A DNA stretch of 56,718 bases from IMG/VR virus record IMGVR_UViG_3300044684_000179, positions 1 through 56,718 of that record, one strand, 5' to 3'. The stretch's first letter is position 1, and each line of letters starts with the position of its first letter. The notes under the pieces are model-generated. The model did no database searches and was not told where the DNA came from. It saw nothing but the letters and a program-made list of their open reading frames with translations. Below are positions 40,297 through 47,524 of the stretch, in pieces. Source of the stretch: a virus. The position numbers and the translations under genes were made by a program.

Positions 40297-40506
40297 TCAG
40301 CGCTCCAGGCTGGCGGTTTGCGCAAGGTCCGGCGGAATATCGCCGCCGCGCTGCAGCTCTGCCAAAAAATCAGCCCATGCGCCTTGCGTGTCGGCGAGGT
40401 AAACCAGCCGGTCGCCCGCGCGCACGCGGCGGCGGGGGAGGTTCGGGTGGGCTTGCCAGAACGCGCGGCGCACCTGCCGCTGCGTCGTGTACGTGGGTGC
40501 ATTCAT
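40297..40506 (-). CDS. Hypothetical protein, first gene of second leftward operon
   Basis: 69 residues from ATG 40506 with AGGAGCGGAAG upstream. MNAPTYTTQRQVRRAFWQAH then PNLPRRRVRAGDRLVYLADT. Small basic protein, recurrent in phages without function. Confidence 0.65.
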   Translation of the reverse strand: MNAPTYTTQRQVRRAFWQAHPNLPRRRVRAGDRLVYLADTQGAWADFLAELQRGGDIPPDLAQTASLER

Positions 40507-40556
40507 GGTCTTCCGCTCCTGTGTGTTGGGCGGCGTGGGAAGCCCGCCCTGCCGCA

Positions 40557-40584
40557 AATATACCAAAAAGGTAGCGGCTACCAA
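40557..40584 (-). promoter_or_regulatory. Leftward promoter with palindrome site 10
   Basis: On the minus strand TTGGTA (40584-40579), 16 bases, then TATATT (40562-40557). The palindrome CTACCTTTTTGGTAT (40574-40560) fills the spacer and overlaps the -10 box, so repressor binding would shut off the 40506-32306 operon. Confidence 0.6.
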
Positions 40585-40600
40585 GTCACTAGGGAAAACA

Positions 40601-40650
40601 CCTATCGCGAGCACTCTGGAGGTCTCGCGAAGGTTCGCGAGTGCTCTGGA
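40601..40650. repeat. Five phased decamers (TCGCGA/TCTGGA)
   Basis: Five 10-base units end TCGCGA, TCTGGA, TCGCGA, TCGCGA, TCTGGA. A perfect period of 10 bases places all on one face of the helix. Confidence 0.6.
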
Positions 40651-40780
40651 TGCTTTCTCCAACGGTTCCCGAGCGCTTGCGGGTGATGAGCCGTGGTTCC
40701 TGCGGCGACCTACGCGATGTCACACCCCTGATGCGCTCCAACTCATTGACGTAGAAGGAGTTTCTACCGAGCCCGGTGCA

Positions 40781-40820
40781 TGCTTCGCGAATCCTCGCGA
40801 GCATTCGTGAAGCCTCGTTG
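40781..40820. repeat. Four phased decamers, degenerate TCGCGA units
   Basis: TGCTTCGCGA, ATCCTCGCGA, GCATTCGTGA, AGCCTCGTTG: consecutive 10-base units, the last two degenerate. Confidence 0.5.
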
Positions 40821-40855
40821 TAGGACCAAGGAAGGGACCAAGGAGGGGACCATTG

Positions 40856-40885
40856 AGTACCTTCAGCCTGACGGCTTCAGGTACT
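40856..40885. other. Interrupted hairpin before the PAPS-reductase operon
   Basis: AGTACCT-TC-AGCC-TGAC-GGCT-TC-AGGTACT: two paired blocks separated by a symmetrical TC/TC internal loop. Not followed by a T-run; may be a protein-binding site or RNA element. Confidence 0.45.
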
Positions 40886-40949
40886 TGCCGGAACGGCTCG
40901 CGCCGTTGCCGGCGCTGCACTGGCGGCACCGGAAGGTAGCGAAAACGGC

Positions 40950-40978
40950 TTGCAAGTAGCCGCCAATGCGTCCACAAT
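40950..40978 (+). promoter_or_regulatory. Promoter of the 41080 operon
   Basis: TTGCAA (40950-40955), 17 bases, CACAAT (40973-40978). About 100 bases before the GTG start of the PAPS-reductase-like gene. GGTAGCGAAAACGGC lies just upstream (a half palindrome). Confidence 0.5.
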
Positions 40979-41079
40979 GGTTGTCCCGGTGGGTGCATTG
41001 CGTGGTGCCGTGCGCTGTCTCCCGCGGCCTCGCGCGCCGCACCTGCCGGGGCCGTTCAACCGTTGCCCCAGGAGCCCAC

Positions 41080-41838
41080 GTGGTCGCAACAACCAGCCAA
41101 GAACTCATCGCTGAGATTCGGGGTATTACCCCCGAGATACTCGTTTCTTTCAGCCGCGGCAAAGATTCCATCGCAACCTATTTGCGGGTTCGCGAGAAAT
41201 TCGAGAATGTCGTGCCCTATACCTACGAGGTAGTGCCTGGGCTCGAATTTGTCGAGGAATCGTTGGCCTATTACGAAAAACTCATGGGTCGGCGCATCAT
41301 TCGGTTGCCGTCGCCAGGATTCCCGCGGCTGCTGAACAACCTCGTGTTCCAGCCGCCCGACCGCATCGAGCGCATCGAGTACCTGCGCATGCCCGAGTGG
41401 TCGCACGACGACCTGCAGCTTGCGGCCTGCGACGACGCGGGGCTCGATTACGACACGGCCTACAACGCAGTCGGCGTGCGCGCAAAGGACAGCGCCATGC
41501 GCGCGCTCATCATCAAGAAGCACGGGCCGGTCAACCACGTGCGCCGCATCTTCTACCCGATCTTCGACTGGTCGAAGGAAGAGGTGATCGACTGCATCAA
41601 GCGCGCCGGCTGGAAGCTACCCATCGACTACCGCTACTTCAGCAGCAGCTTCGATGGCCTGTACCTCAAGTTCGCGCTGCCCATCAAGCGCTTCTTCCCG
41701 CGCGACTGGCAGCGCCTGTGCGACTACTTCCCGCTGCTGGAGCTGGAGGTGCTGCGCTACGAGTCTGCCGTCAAGCGCGGCGAGCAGCCGCCCTACATCC
41801 CGCCCGATCTCACCGCCTACGAAGGAGCCCTCTCGTGA
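41080..41838 (+). CDS. PAPS reductase-like protein (adenine nucleotide alpha hydrolase fold)
   Basis: 252 residues from GTG 41080, chosen for AGGAG seven bases upstream. PEILVSFSRGKDSIATYLRV carries the SxGKDS PP-loop that binds ATP in PAPS reductase, DndC-like and related enzymes. The rest (YLRMPEWSHDDLQLAACDDA; RRIFYPIFDWSKEEVIDCIK; GWKLPIDYRYFSSSFDGLYL) is a phage subfamily. A sulfur transfer or nucleotide role is possible; no phosphorothioation partner genes are seen. The first 60 codons use more A/T than the neighbours. Confidence 0.85.
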   Translation: MVATTSQELIAEIRGITPEILVSFSRGKDSIATYLRVREKFENVVPYTYEVVPGLEFVEESLAYYEKLMGRRIIRLPSPGFPRLLNNLVFQPPDRIERIEYLRMPEWSHDDLQLAACDDAGLDYDTAYNAVGVRAKDSAMRALIIKKHGPVNHVRRIFYPIFDWSKEEVIDCIKRAGWKLPIDYRYFSSSFDGLYLKFALPIKRFFPRDWQRLCDYFPLLELEVLRYESAVKRGEQPPYIPPDLTAYEGALS

Positions 41839-42293
41839 GCCTGTTACCCAAGGATCAACCCAACCTGCTCGGCGCCGCCGGCATGTCCATCGCGCCGGCC
41901 GGCAAGCCGCTCACGGCCGGCGCCGCCAGCCTCATCGAGGCGCCGGCCGCTGAGACCGGGCCGCTTGATGAGGTGGACGGTGAGACGAGCGAAGAGGTGG
42001 CCGCGAAGCAAGCCGAGCTGGCTCGCGCCATCCTCTCGAATCGCGAGCAGCGCGAAGGCCAGAAGAAGGCCATCGAGCTGGCGAACGACACCGAGTTCTG
42101 GTTCGCCGTGTACTTCCAGACGCGCGAGCAGAAGGAAGCCTTTCTGCGCGCCATCGGCTATGGCGGCGCTCAAGACCCTGACAAGTACCTCGACGGCCAG
42201 GAGCTTGCCGAGAAGCAGGGCATCAAGCTCCCCGCGCGCCCGGCGCCGTACAAGGTCGGCCGCATCGACAAGAAGCTGGCGGACCTGACATGA
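41835..42293 (+). CDS. Hypothetical protein coupled to the PAPS-reductase gene
   Basis: 152 residues from a GTG overlapping the upstream stop (GTGA). After a flexible start, EEVAAKQAELARAILSNREQ, REGQKKAIELANDTEFWFAV and YFQTREQKEAFLRAIGYGGA form a compact helical domain. In several phages a small protein of this type follows a PAPS-reductase-like gene, so the two probably act together. Function unknown. Confidence 0.7.
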   Translation: MSLLPKDQPNLLGAAGMSIAPAGKPLTAGAASLIEAPAAETGPLDEVDGETSEEVAAKQAELARAILSNREQREGQKKAIELANDTEFWFAVYFQTREQKEAFLRAIGYGGAQDPDKYLDGQELAEKQGIKLPARPAPYKVGRIDKKLADLT

Positions 42294-42799
42294 GCGAACA
42301 GTTGGCAATGCAGCCGAAGCCGATCACGAACTGCGTGCCCGGCAAGGTGCACTGCGCGAAATGCGGCTTCACGCTGGTTCGCACGAATCTGTACGTCAAC
42401 AGCGGCACCGCCGGCCCAGGTGGTGAGGAAACGGAACCTTGCCCGAACGACGGCAATCCGATGCTGCCGGTGACGTGGGAGCGGGAGGCACGCGAAGGCT
42501 GGAAGCTCAACGAGCAGTTGTTCGACCGAGCAATTGCCGCGGAGAAGAAAGTCGCGGCGCAGTCCCGCTTCGGCCTCACGCCGCGCCAGCACCTCGAAAG
42601 CGCGATCAAGTGGATCGACGAGCGGCGCGCCCGGTTGCACGCCACCCACTGTTCCATCCATCAGCCGTCCGCGCGCTGCAGTTGTGGCCTGCATCGCACG
42701 CTTTGCGACTTGTACGCGCTGCGTGATGTTCTGCCTGACACCGGCACGGGTGACGCGGCGGTGGCGGATGCGAGCGACAGCGAAGGTGGTGAGCTGTGA
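42290..42799 (+). CDS. Zinc-ribbon protein sharing a module with the 19542 gene
   Basis: 169 residues. Residues 5-87 (QPKPITNCVPGKVHCAKCGF; TLVRTNLYVNSGTAGPGGEE; TEPCPNDGNPMLPVTWEREA) form a zinc ribbon that is about nine-tenths identical to part of the 367-residue protein on the opposite strand. The C-terminal half (HATHCSIHQPSARCSCGLHR) holds a second Cys/His cluster. Unknown role. Confidence 0.7.
   Translation: MSEQLAMQPKPITNCVPGKVHCAKCGFTLVRTNLYVNSGTAGPGGEETEPCPNDGNPMLPVTWEREAREGWKLNEQLFDRAIAAEKKVAAQSRFGLTPRQHLESAIKWIDERRARLHATHCSIHQPSARCSCGLHRTLCDLYALRDVLPDTGTGDAAVADASDSEGGEL
42302..42550 (+). repeat. Inverted duplicate of 19752-20000
   Basis: 249 bases encoding the zinc-ribbon module also found, inverted, within the 19542 gene. 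Confidence 0.8.
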
Positions 42800-43251
42800 G
42801 CGCCGATCTAAGCCACATGCACGGCGCCGAGGTGCGCATGTTGCGCGAGCAGTTGGAGGCGGCCCGAGTCGAGAACGCGCGCCTTCTGCAGCTCATCAAT
42901 ACGCCAGAGCTGCACGACTTTGCCAAGGGCACGCGCCTCGAAGCCGTCCATCAGCGGGAACGCTGGGGTACCGAGCACGACGCCGGAAAGTCGCCTGAGG
43001 ACTGGTTCTGGCTGGTGGGCTACCTCGCCGGCAAGGCCCTACATCACCACAAGGAGGCGCAGCGCCTGCAGCAGCAGCCAATCCACCCGGGAAGCTCCGA
43101 CGAGGCGGCATTGCGGCACGCCGAAGAGAAGGCGCTCCATCACGCCATCAGCACCGCCGCGGCGCTGGCGAACTGGCACGCCGCCATCACCGGCACCAGC
43201 ACCGTCATGCGCCCAGGCATCAAGCCGCCGGCCGCCTTGGAGGCTGCGTGA
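42796..43251 (+). CDS. Hypothetical protein with N-terminal coiled coil (151 aa)
   Basis: GTG start overlapping the upstream stop. EVRMLREQLEAARVENARLL is a coiled coil; EAVHQRERWGTEHDAGKSPE followed by DWFWLVGYLAGKALHHHKEA is a conserved phage segment (QRxRWGxxHD...PxDWFWLxGYLAGKAL) of unknown role. The last part (HHAISTAAALANWHAAITGT) completes that family, whose histidines and acids suggest metal binding. Function unknown. Confidence 0.75.
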   Translation: MSADLSHMHGAEVRMLREQLEAARVENARLLQLINTPELHDFAKGTRLEAVHQRERWGTEHDAGKSPEDWFWLVGYLAGKALHHHKEAQRLQQQPIHPGSSDEAALRHAEEKALHHAISTAAALANWHAAITGTSTVMRPGIKPPAALEAA

Positions 43252-43502
43252 CCAGCAGCGTAAGCGCCGTCGAAAAGCTGTGGCTCCAGAACAAGGAGCT
43301 GCAGAGCAAGGTCGCTGATCTTGAGCGGCGCCTCGCTGACTTGGCGGGAGTCATTCAACGCCGCAACGAGGAAGTCACACACCTCGCGCGCCTGAATGCC
43401 GAACTCAGGACCAGCCTGAACGTGCAGCGCACGCGCACATCACGCCTCACCAAGCGACTGGCCGCACTAAGCCAGGTCAAACAGTCAAAGGACAACCAAT
43501 GA
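43248..43502 (+). CDS. Coiled-coil protein (84 aa)
   Basis: GTG start overlapping the upstream stop. LWLQNKELQSKVADLERRLA then LNAELRTSLNVQRTRTSRLT: one continuous coiled coil. Unknown partner. Confidence 0.65.
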   Translation: MTSSVSAVEKLWLQNKELQSKVADLERRLADLAGVIQRRNEEVTHLARLNAELRTSLNVQRTRTSRLTKRLAALSQVKQSKDNQ

Positions 43503-43669
43503 ACAGCCGTAGCACACAACCCATTGGCCGCGCCGGGCGCCCGCTCACGCCCGCCGAGACACACGAGCGCGCTCTGTTCGTCATCGGCGCCATCGGCATC
43601 GCCTCCGTCTTCGCGATGGTCTTCGACCTTGTGCGCTGGGCGTGCGCCTTCTACGGAATCGGCCAATGA
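43499..43669 (+). CDS. Small membrane protein (56 aa)
   Basis: MNSRSTQPIGRAGRPLTPAE then LFVIGAIGIASVFAMVFDLV, one membrane helix followed by RWACAFYGIGQ. ATG and stop overlap neighbours by four bases. Unknown role. Confidence 0.65.
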   Translation: MNSRSTQPIGRAGRPLTPAETHERALFVIGAIGIASVFAMVFDLVRWACAFYGIGQ

Positions 43670-43941
43670 GCAGCAACCCCTTCGGATTCGGTGGCTCGGC
43701 CACCTACGCGAACGGCGGCGACCCCTCCGGCACGCCTCGCGAGCCCTCGCGAATCCTCGCGAACATTCAGGAGGCAACGGAAGCGCTGGCAAAGCTCGGC
43801 GGCCCGCCCGGCGGCTTCATGCTCATCACCCCGCGGGGCGAGCTGTTCGTCGCGCCCACCTACGACGAGCTGATGCGCCTGACCGCGCACATGCACTCGC
43901 TGCTGCGCCCATCGCCGCTCAACCACCCCATCTCCTTCTGA
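43666..43941 (+). CDS. Hypothetical protein (91 aa) containing decamer repeats
   Basis: MSSNPFGFGGSATYANGGDP then ILANIQEATEALAKLGGPPG. The codons for PREPSRILAN contain three tandem TCGCGA decamers (43734-43763). Start is the ATG overlapping the upstream stop. Unknown role. Confidence 0.6.
   Translation: MSSNPFGFGGSATYANGGDPSGTPREPSRILANIQEATEALAKLGGPPGGFMLITPRGELFVAPTYDELMRLTAHMHSLLRPSPLNHPISF
43734..43763. repeat. Three tandem decamers (CCTCGCGA type)
   Basis: GCCTCGCGAG, CCCTCGCGAA, TCCTCGCGAA in direct succession inside a small gene. Confidence 0.6.
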
Positions 43942-43943
43942 CC

Positions 43944-44189
43944 ATGACGCTCGCCGAATCCGTCTGGAACCTGCACCGCACGCTCGAAGCGCACAACCCG
44001 GCGCTGCTATCGCGCATCCACACGAAGCCAACCATCGAAGCGCTGCGCACGGTATGCGTCGAGTACGGCCAGCCCGAGCCACTGCCCAGCGAGCGCGTGG
44101 CCGCATGCTGCGAGCGACTGTGCGCGGCCATCGTCGAGACGGACAACCCGCCGGCGCCGGCTGCGCCGATTCAACTGGAGAAACCATGA
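43944..44189 (+). CDS. Hypothetical protein (81 aa)
   Basis: MTLAESVWNLHRTLEAHNPA then LLSRIHTKPTIEALRTVCVE; helical. Stop overlaps the Gp49-family gene start. Unknown role. Confidence 0.6.
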   Translation: MTLAESVWNLHRTLEAHNPALLSRIHTKPTIEALRTVCVEYGQPEPLPSERVAACCERLCAAIVETDNPPAPAAPIQLEKP

Positions 44190-44527
44190 ACGACAACGCC
44201 ATCGAGGCGGAAATCCAAGCGAAGGGCCTCACCGCGCCGCGCGTGACGCCGCAGGACATCGAAGAGAACATTGCGGAGGCGGTCTACATCAGCCCCGGCG
44301 ATTACCTGCGCCCCGGTCACCCCGCTTCGGTGCTGACCATTTGCATCCTGGTGCTGCGCAACGGCTTCACGGTGACCGGCGAGAGCGCCTGCGCAAGTCC
44401 CGAGAACTTCGACGCCGAGCTGGGCAAGAAGATCGCGCGCCAGAACGCCATCAGCAAGGTCTGGCCGCTGATGGGCTACGCGCTGCGCGAGAGGCTGGCG
44501 ACACAGCCTGAAACGGTAGCCGGGTAG
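44186..44527 (+). CDS. Gp49-family protein (N4 Gp49 / Sf6 gp66)
   Basis: 113 residues. YISPGDYLRPGHPASVLTIC, ILVLRNGFTVTGESACASPE, NFDAELGKKIARQNAISKVW and PLMGYALRERLA match the N4 Gp49/Sf6 gp66 family point for point. The family is common in phages; activity unknown. Confidence 0.9.
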   Translation: MNDNAIEAEIQAKGLTAPRVTPQDIEENIAEAVYISPGDYLRPGHPASVLTICILVLRNGFTVTGESACASPENFDAELGKKIARQNAISKVWPLMGYALRERLATQPETVAG

Positions 44528-44556
44528 TTGACACGACGCACCAACAGGCGCACACT
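44528..44556 (+). promoter_or_regulatory. Promoter-like sequence after the Gp49 gene
   Basis: TTGACA (44528-44533), exact -35 consensus, 17 bases, then CACACT (44551-44556). It begins one base after the Gp49-family stop codon. Confidence 0.45.
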
Positions 44557-44562
44557 TCCGAC

Positions 44563-44695
44563 AGGCTGCGATAAGTCTCAACGCACTCGACGGTGGCTCC
44601 CCGAGAGTACGTTGGACCCGCAGCCGAACTACCTCCTGCGAGCGTTTCATGGCCGCGAGAAGGCCCGCCCGGTGAAAGCTGGGCGGGCCTTTCTC
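44563..44695 (+). ncRNA. Possible small RNA of about 130 nt
   Basis: The 130 bases between a consensus-like promoter (44528-44556) and a strong terminator (44660-44691) contain no supported reading frame in the sense strand. A short transcript would result. The segment includes inverted stretches (GGCTGCG near 44573 and CGCAGCC near 44616). A leader with attenuation for the late region is an alternative. Confidence 0.35.
44660..44691 (+). terminator. Strong terminator before the late operon
   Basis: AAGGCCCGCCC (44660-44670) and GGGCGGGCCTT (44681-44691) form a perfect 11-bp stem with a 10-base loop, followed by TTCTCATT. It separates the accessory operon from the late region. Confidence 0.8.
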
Positions 44696-44741
44696 ATTGG
44701 CGAACAGCTCGCGCAACTCGAACAGTCACCGGAGAGCATCC

Positions 44742-45014
44742 ATGGCAACCAACCCGTTCGCGCCGAAGAAGACCGCGGCGCAAAAGCAGCAGGCCGCGAC
44801 GCGCACTGGCAGCACGGTCAAGATCGCCGGCAGCAAGAACATGACGAACAAGCAGGTGAAGGCCGCCGGCACCTCGGGCTTCAGCTTCAAGGGCTCTGGC
44901 CGCAGCCAAGCCTACATCGCTGGCGCGAAGGCGGCACTCAAGGGTGGTGCAACTGCCGCCCAGGCCCACCGCGCCGGCTCGGCGGCCGACAGCGCGGCTT
45001 ACACCGGCGCCTGA
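44742..45014 (+). CDS. Small basic protein (90 aa)
   Basis: MATNPFAPKKTAAQKQQAAT, then AGSKNMTNKQVKAAGTSGFS and AYIAGAKAALKGGATAAQAH: low complexity, strongly basic. GGAGAGC precedes the ATG. Possibly DNA-binding or packaged; unknown. Confidence 0.65.
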   Translation: MATNPFAPKKTAAQKQQAATRTGSTVKIAGSKNMTNKQVKAAGTSGFSFKGSGRSQAYIAGAKAALKGGATAAQAHRAGSAADSAAYTGA

Positions 45015-45199
45015 TGCCGCAACAGCCCAAGCAGCCCTCGCGCATTCAACGCATGAGGGCTGCCGGCTACACGCCGCGGGAAGCGCGCCTCGTGTGCGAC
45101 GCCTACGGCAAGCGTTTCGCACGGCAGGTGCTGCCAGCCCACAACTGCACGCCTGACGTGCTGCCGGAGCGCGATACCCCGCCGCCTCGTCTCGACTGA
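45014..45199 (+). CDS. Small basic protein (61 aa)
   Basis: MPQQPKQPSRIQRMRAAGYT then PREARLVCDAYGKRFARQVL. ATG overlaps the upstream stop. The MRAAGYTPREARLV segment looks like a helix-turn-helix. Last gene before the terminase genes. Confidence 0.6.
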   Translation: MPQQPKQPSRIQRMRAAGYTPREARLVCDAYGKRFARQVLPAHNCTPDVLPERDTPPPRLD

Positions 45200-45214
45200 T
45201 CGGCCTCGTGTCGG

Positions 45215-45229
45215 CTACCATAACGGTAG
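45215..45229 (+). promoter_or_regulatory. CTACC-N5-GGTAG palindrome (site 11) before terminase
   Basis: CTACCATAACGGTAG (arms extend to GCTACC/GGTAGC), 41 bases before the small terminase ATG; identical to site 2 before the lysis cassette. Confidence 0.65.
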
Positions 45230-45270
45230 CGATACCAGATTTTCCGATCTAGAAAAGAGGCAGCACCGAA

Positions 45271-45744
45271 ATGGCAGAGCAGGCACAGCCCAAGCCGAAG
45301 CGCAAGCGCGCGCCGGCCAAGAAGGTGGCAGGCGACAAGCCGAAGAAGCGAATGGGCCGCCCGCCATTCGAGCCTACCGACGAGCAGCGCGCGCACGTGC
45401 AGCGGCTGAAGCTGGTGGACACGCCGAACGAGCACATCGCCTCGATCCTCGGGATCGACGAGAAGACGCTCGTCAAGCACTTCGGCTACGAGCTGGACCT
45501 GTCGAAGCATGACCTGCTCGCCAACGTCGGCGCCACGCTCTACCAGAAGGCTCTCGGCGGCGACACGGCCGCAATGATCTTCTACCTGAAGACGAAGGGC
45601 CGCTGGGCTGAGACCGTCAAGCAGGAAATCACTGGCGCCAACGGTGAACCACTCGCGCCGGCCCTGCCGCCTCTGCTCATGGTGGGCTTCGTCGATGGAA
45701 GCGCAGACGACAGCGCCGATCAAGCCGCGTCGAACGCAGGCTGA
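45271..45744 (+). CDS. terS: Terminase small subunit
   Basis: 157 residues. A basic N-terminus (KPKRKRAPAKKVAGDKPKKR) is followed by a homeodomain-like HTH (QRLKLVDTPNEHIASILGID, EKTLVKHFGYEL) that should recognise the packaging site and by an oligomerisation region (ATLYQKALGGDTAAMIFYLK). Directly upstream of and overlapping the large subunit gene. Confidence 0.85.
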   Translation: MAEQAQPKPKRKRAPAKKVAGDKPKKRMGRPPFEPTDEQRAHVQRLKLVDTPNEHIASILGIDEKTLVKHFGYELDLSKHDLLANVGATLYQKALGGDTAAMIFYLKTKGRWAETVKQEITGANGEPLAPALPPLLMVGFVDGSADDSADQAASNAG

Positions 45745-47212
45745 GAAGCGGCTCACCGCCGCCCAGCGTCGCGAGCAGGCCGCGGCGCGGGCAGCCGCAT
45801 TGGCCGCCGAGCGCGCGATGGCCGGGCGCAAGCGCACCGATGTGATGTTCCCGGCGAAGCTGCGTTTCCTGTTCCGCGCTCGCCGCTACAAGGTGGCGCA
45901 CGGTGGCCGTGGCGGCGCGAAGTCATGGGGCTTCGCTCGCGCGCTCATCCTACGCGCCTACAACGGAACCACGCGCGTGCTTTGCGCACGCGAGTTCCAG
46001 AACAGCATCACCGAGTCGGTGCACAAGCTGCTGGTCAACCAGATCGACTCGATGGGCCTCACCGCTCACTTCGATGTCACGCAGACCAGCATCAAGTGCA
46101 AGCACAACGGCTCGGAGTTCATCTTCTCTGGCATCCGCAACAACGTCACCAAGATCAAGTCGATGGAAGGCATCGACGTGTGCTGGGTGGAGGAAGCGGA
46201 GAAGGTATCGAACGAGTCGTGGGAAGTGCTCATCCCCACGATCCGCAAGCCGGGCAGCGAGATTTGGGTGTCGTTCAACCCGAACCTCGAAACCGACCCG
46301 ACCTACATCCGCTTCGTCGTCAATCAGCCCGACGACTGCGAAGTGGTGCAAATCAACTGGCGCGACAACCCGTGGTTCCCGGATGAGCTGCGCCGGGAGA
46401 TGGAATACCTCAAGCGGGTGGACTTCGACGCCTACCTGCACGTGTGGGAAGGCCACTGCCGCAACAACAGCGATGCGCAGATTCTGCGCGGCAAGTGCTT
46501 TGTCGAGAGCTTCGAGCCGAACACCGGCGTGGATGAAGCTGGCAAGCCGCTGGAGTGGAACGGGCCGTACTTCGGCGCGGATTGGGGCTTCGCGCAAGAC
46601 CCGACGACGCTGGTGAAGTGCTGGATTCAGGGTCGCACGCTCTACATCGAGCACGAGGCTTACGGCATCGGCGTGGACATCGACGCCACGCCGGCCATGT
46701 TCCAGCGCGTGCCGGGCGCCGACGAGCGCGCCATCATCCGCGCCGACAGCGCGCGACCCGAGACGATCAGCTACATGCAGCGGCACGGCTTCGGCGCCAT
46801 GCGTGGCGTCGAGAAGTGGGCCGGCAGCGTCGAAGACGGCATCGCGTTCCTGCGCAGCTTCGAGCGCATCGTCATCCACCCGCGCTGCGAGCACACCGCG
46901 CTCGAAGGCAAGCTGTGGTCCTACAAGGTGGACAAGCTCACCAAGGACGTGAAGGCCGAGGTGATGGATGCGCACAACCACTGCTGGGACGCGGTTCGCT
47001 ACGCGCTGCAGCCGCTCATTCGCCGCGGCTCGAACATGGGCCTCGTCGATTTCATTCGCGCGCAGGTCGTGGGTCAGCGCCAGCAACAGCCAGCGGCAGG
47101 ACAGGGGGCAACGACTGTTGCTGAGGTGAAGAGCCCTGGCACCGCGCCGCACGAGATTTCGAAGCCCTGGACCAAGGCCGCGCTCGACCGGGCGCGCAAC
47201 CAGAACCGATAG
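45695..47212 (+). CDS. terL: Terminase large subunit
   Basis: 505 residues, start at ATG 45695 inside the end of terS (50-base overlap). ATPase motifs: Walker A-like VAHGGRGGAKSWGFA (about 67-81), Walker B VCWVEEAEKV; the RNase H-like nuclease domain begins with GADWGFAQDPTTLVKCW and contains RADSARPETISYM and the acid in DAHNHCWDAVRY. PBSX/Terminase_3 family. It translocates DNA into the prohead and cuts it. Confidence 0.95.
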   Translation: MEAQTTAPIKPRRTQAEKRLTAAQRREQAAARAAALAAERAMAGRKRTDVMFPAKLRFLFRARRYKVAHGGRGGAKSWGFARALILRAYNGTTRVLCAREFQNSITESVHKLLVNQIDSMGLTAHFDVTQTSIKCKHNGSEFIFSGIRNNVTKIKSMEGIDVCWVEEAEKVSNESWEVLIPTIRKPGSEIWVSFNPNLETDPTYIRFVVNQPDDCEVVQINWRDNPWFPDELRREMEYLKRVDFDAYLHVWEGHCRNNSDAQILRGKCFVESFEPNTGVDEAGKPLEWNGPYFGADWGFAQDPTTLVKCWIQGRTLYIEHEAYGIGVDIDATPAMFQRVPGADERAIIRADSARPETISYMQRHGFGAMRGVEKWAGSVEDGIAFLRSFERIVIHPRCEHTALEGKLWSYKVDKLTKDVKAEVMDAHNHCWDAVRYALQPLIRRGSNMGLVDFIRAQVVGQRQQQPAAGQGATTVAEVKSPGTAPHEISKPWTKAALDRARNQNR

Positions 47213-47221
47213 GAGGCCAGC

Positions 47222-47491
47222 ATGGGTCAGTACGTCATCACCATCCACGGCACCGGCAAGCACCACAACTTCAAGCTGCGTGCCGGCGATCCCGCAAAGG
47301 GCGAGCGCGCCGACTCGCACAACTACCTCGTGCAGCGCGAGGATGGCAGGGGCTACGAGCGCACGTCGCCCGGCGATGCCGACGAGCTGGCGCGCGAAAT
47401 GGTCGAGCTGCTGCGCAAGCACGGCCACGTCGTCACGCACGCCGCCTTCACGGTGGGCGGCAGCGAATCGCTCATGGGCGGCACGCTGTAA
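47222..47491 (+). CDS. Hypothetical protein between terminase and portal (89 aa)
   Basis: AGGAGGCC precedes the ATG. MGQYVITIHGTGKHHNFKLR then ELAREMVELLRKHGHVVTHA, an alpha/beta fold. A common small gene in such phages; unknown role. Confidence 0.65.
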   Translation: MGQYVITIHGTGKHHNFKLRAGDPAKGERADSHNYLVQREDGRGYERTSPGDADELAREMVELLRKHGHVVTHAAFTVGGSESLMGGTL

Positions 47492-47524
47492 GCCGCCATC
47501 ACAACGAACACCGAAAGCTACGAC

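Larger units (their letters stand above)
40507..41079. promoter_or_regulatory. Divergent intergenic region (573 bases) with repeats and promoters
   Basis: No convincing gene. It contains the leftward promoter (40557-40584), two blocks of 10-base-phased TCGCGA repeats (40601-40650; 40781-40820), a palindrome GTAGAA-GGAGT-TTCTAC (40751-40767), a GGACCAAGGA direct repeat (about 40823-40850), a hairpin (40856-40885) and a rightward promoter (40950-40978). Possible origin, partition or regulatory site. Confidence 0.55.

Noticed and set aside
40589-40804. Minus-strand open frame (71 codons) in the divergent intergenic region
   Set aside because: It spans the phased TCGCGA repeats, whose translation gives the EPSR/REP-like pattern, and lies upstream of a better promoter; no ribosome site.
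40601-40820. CRISPR array
   Set aside because: Units are 10 bases with no spacers; no cas genes in the window.
44528-45199. One long gene of 223 codons starting at TTG 44528
   Set aside because: It would run through a strong terminator; its last 61 codons form an independent gene with an ATG coupled to the upstream stop.
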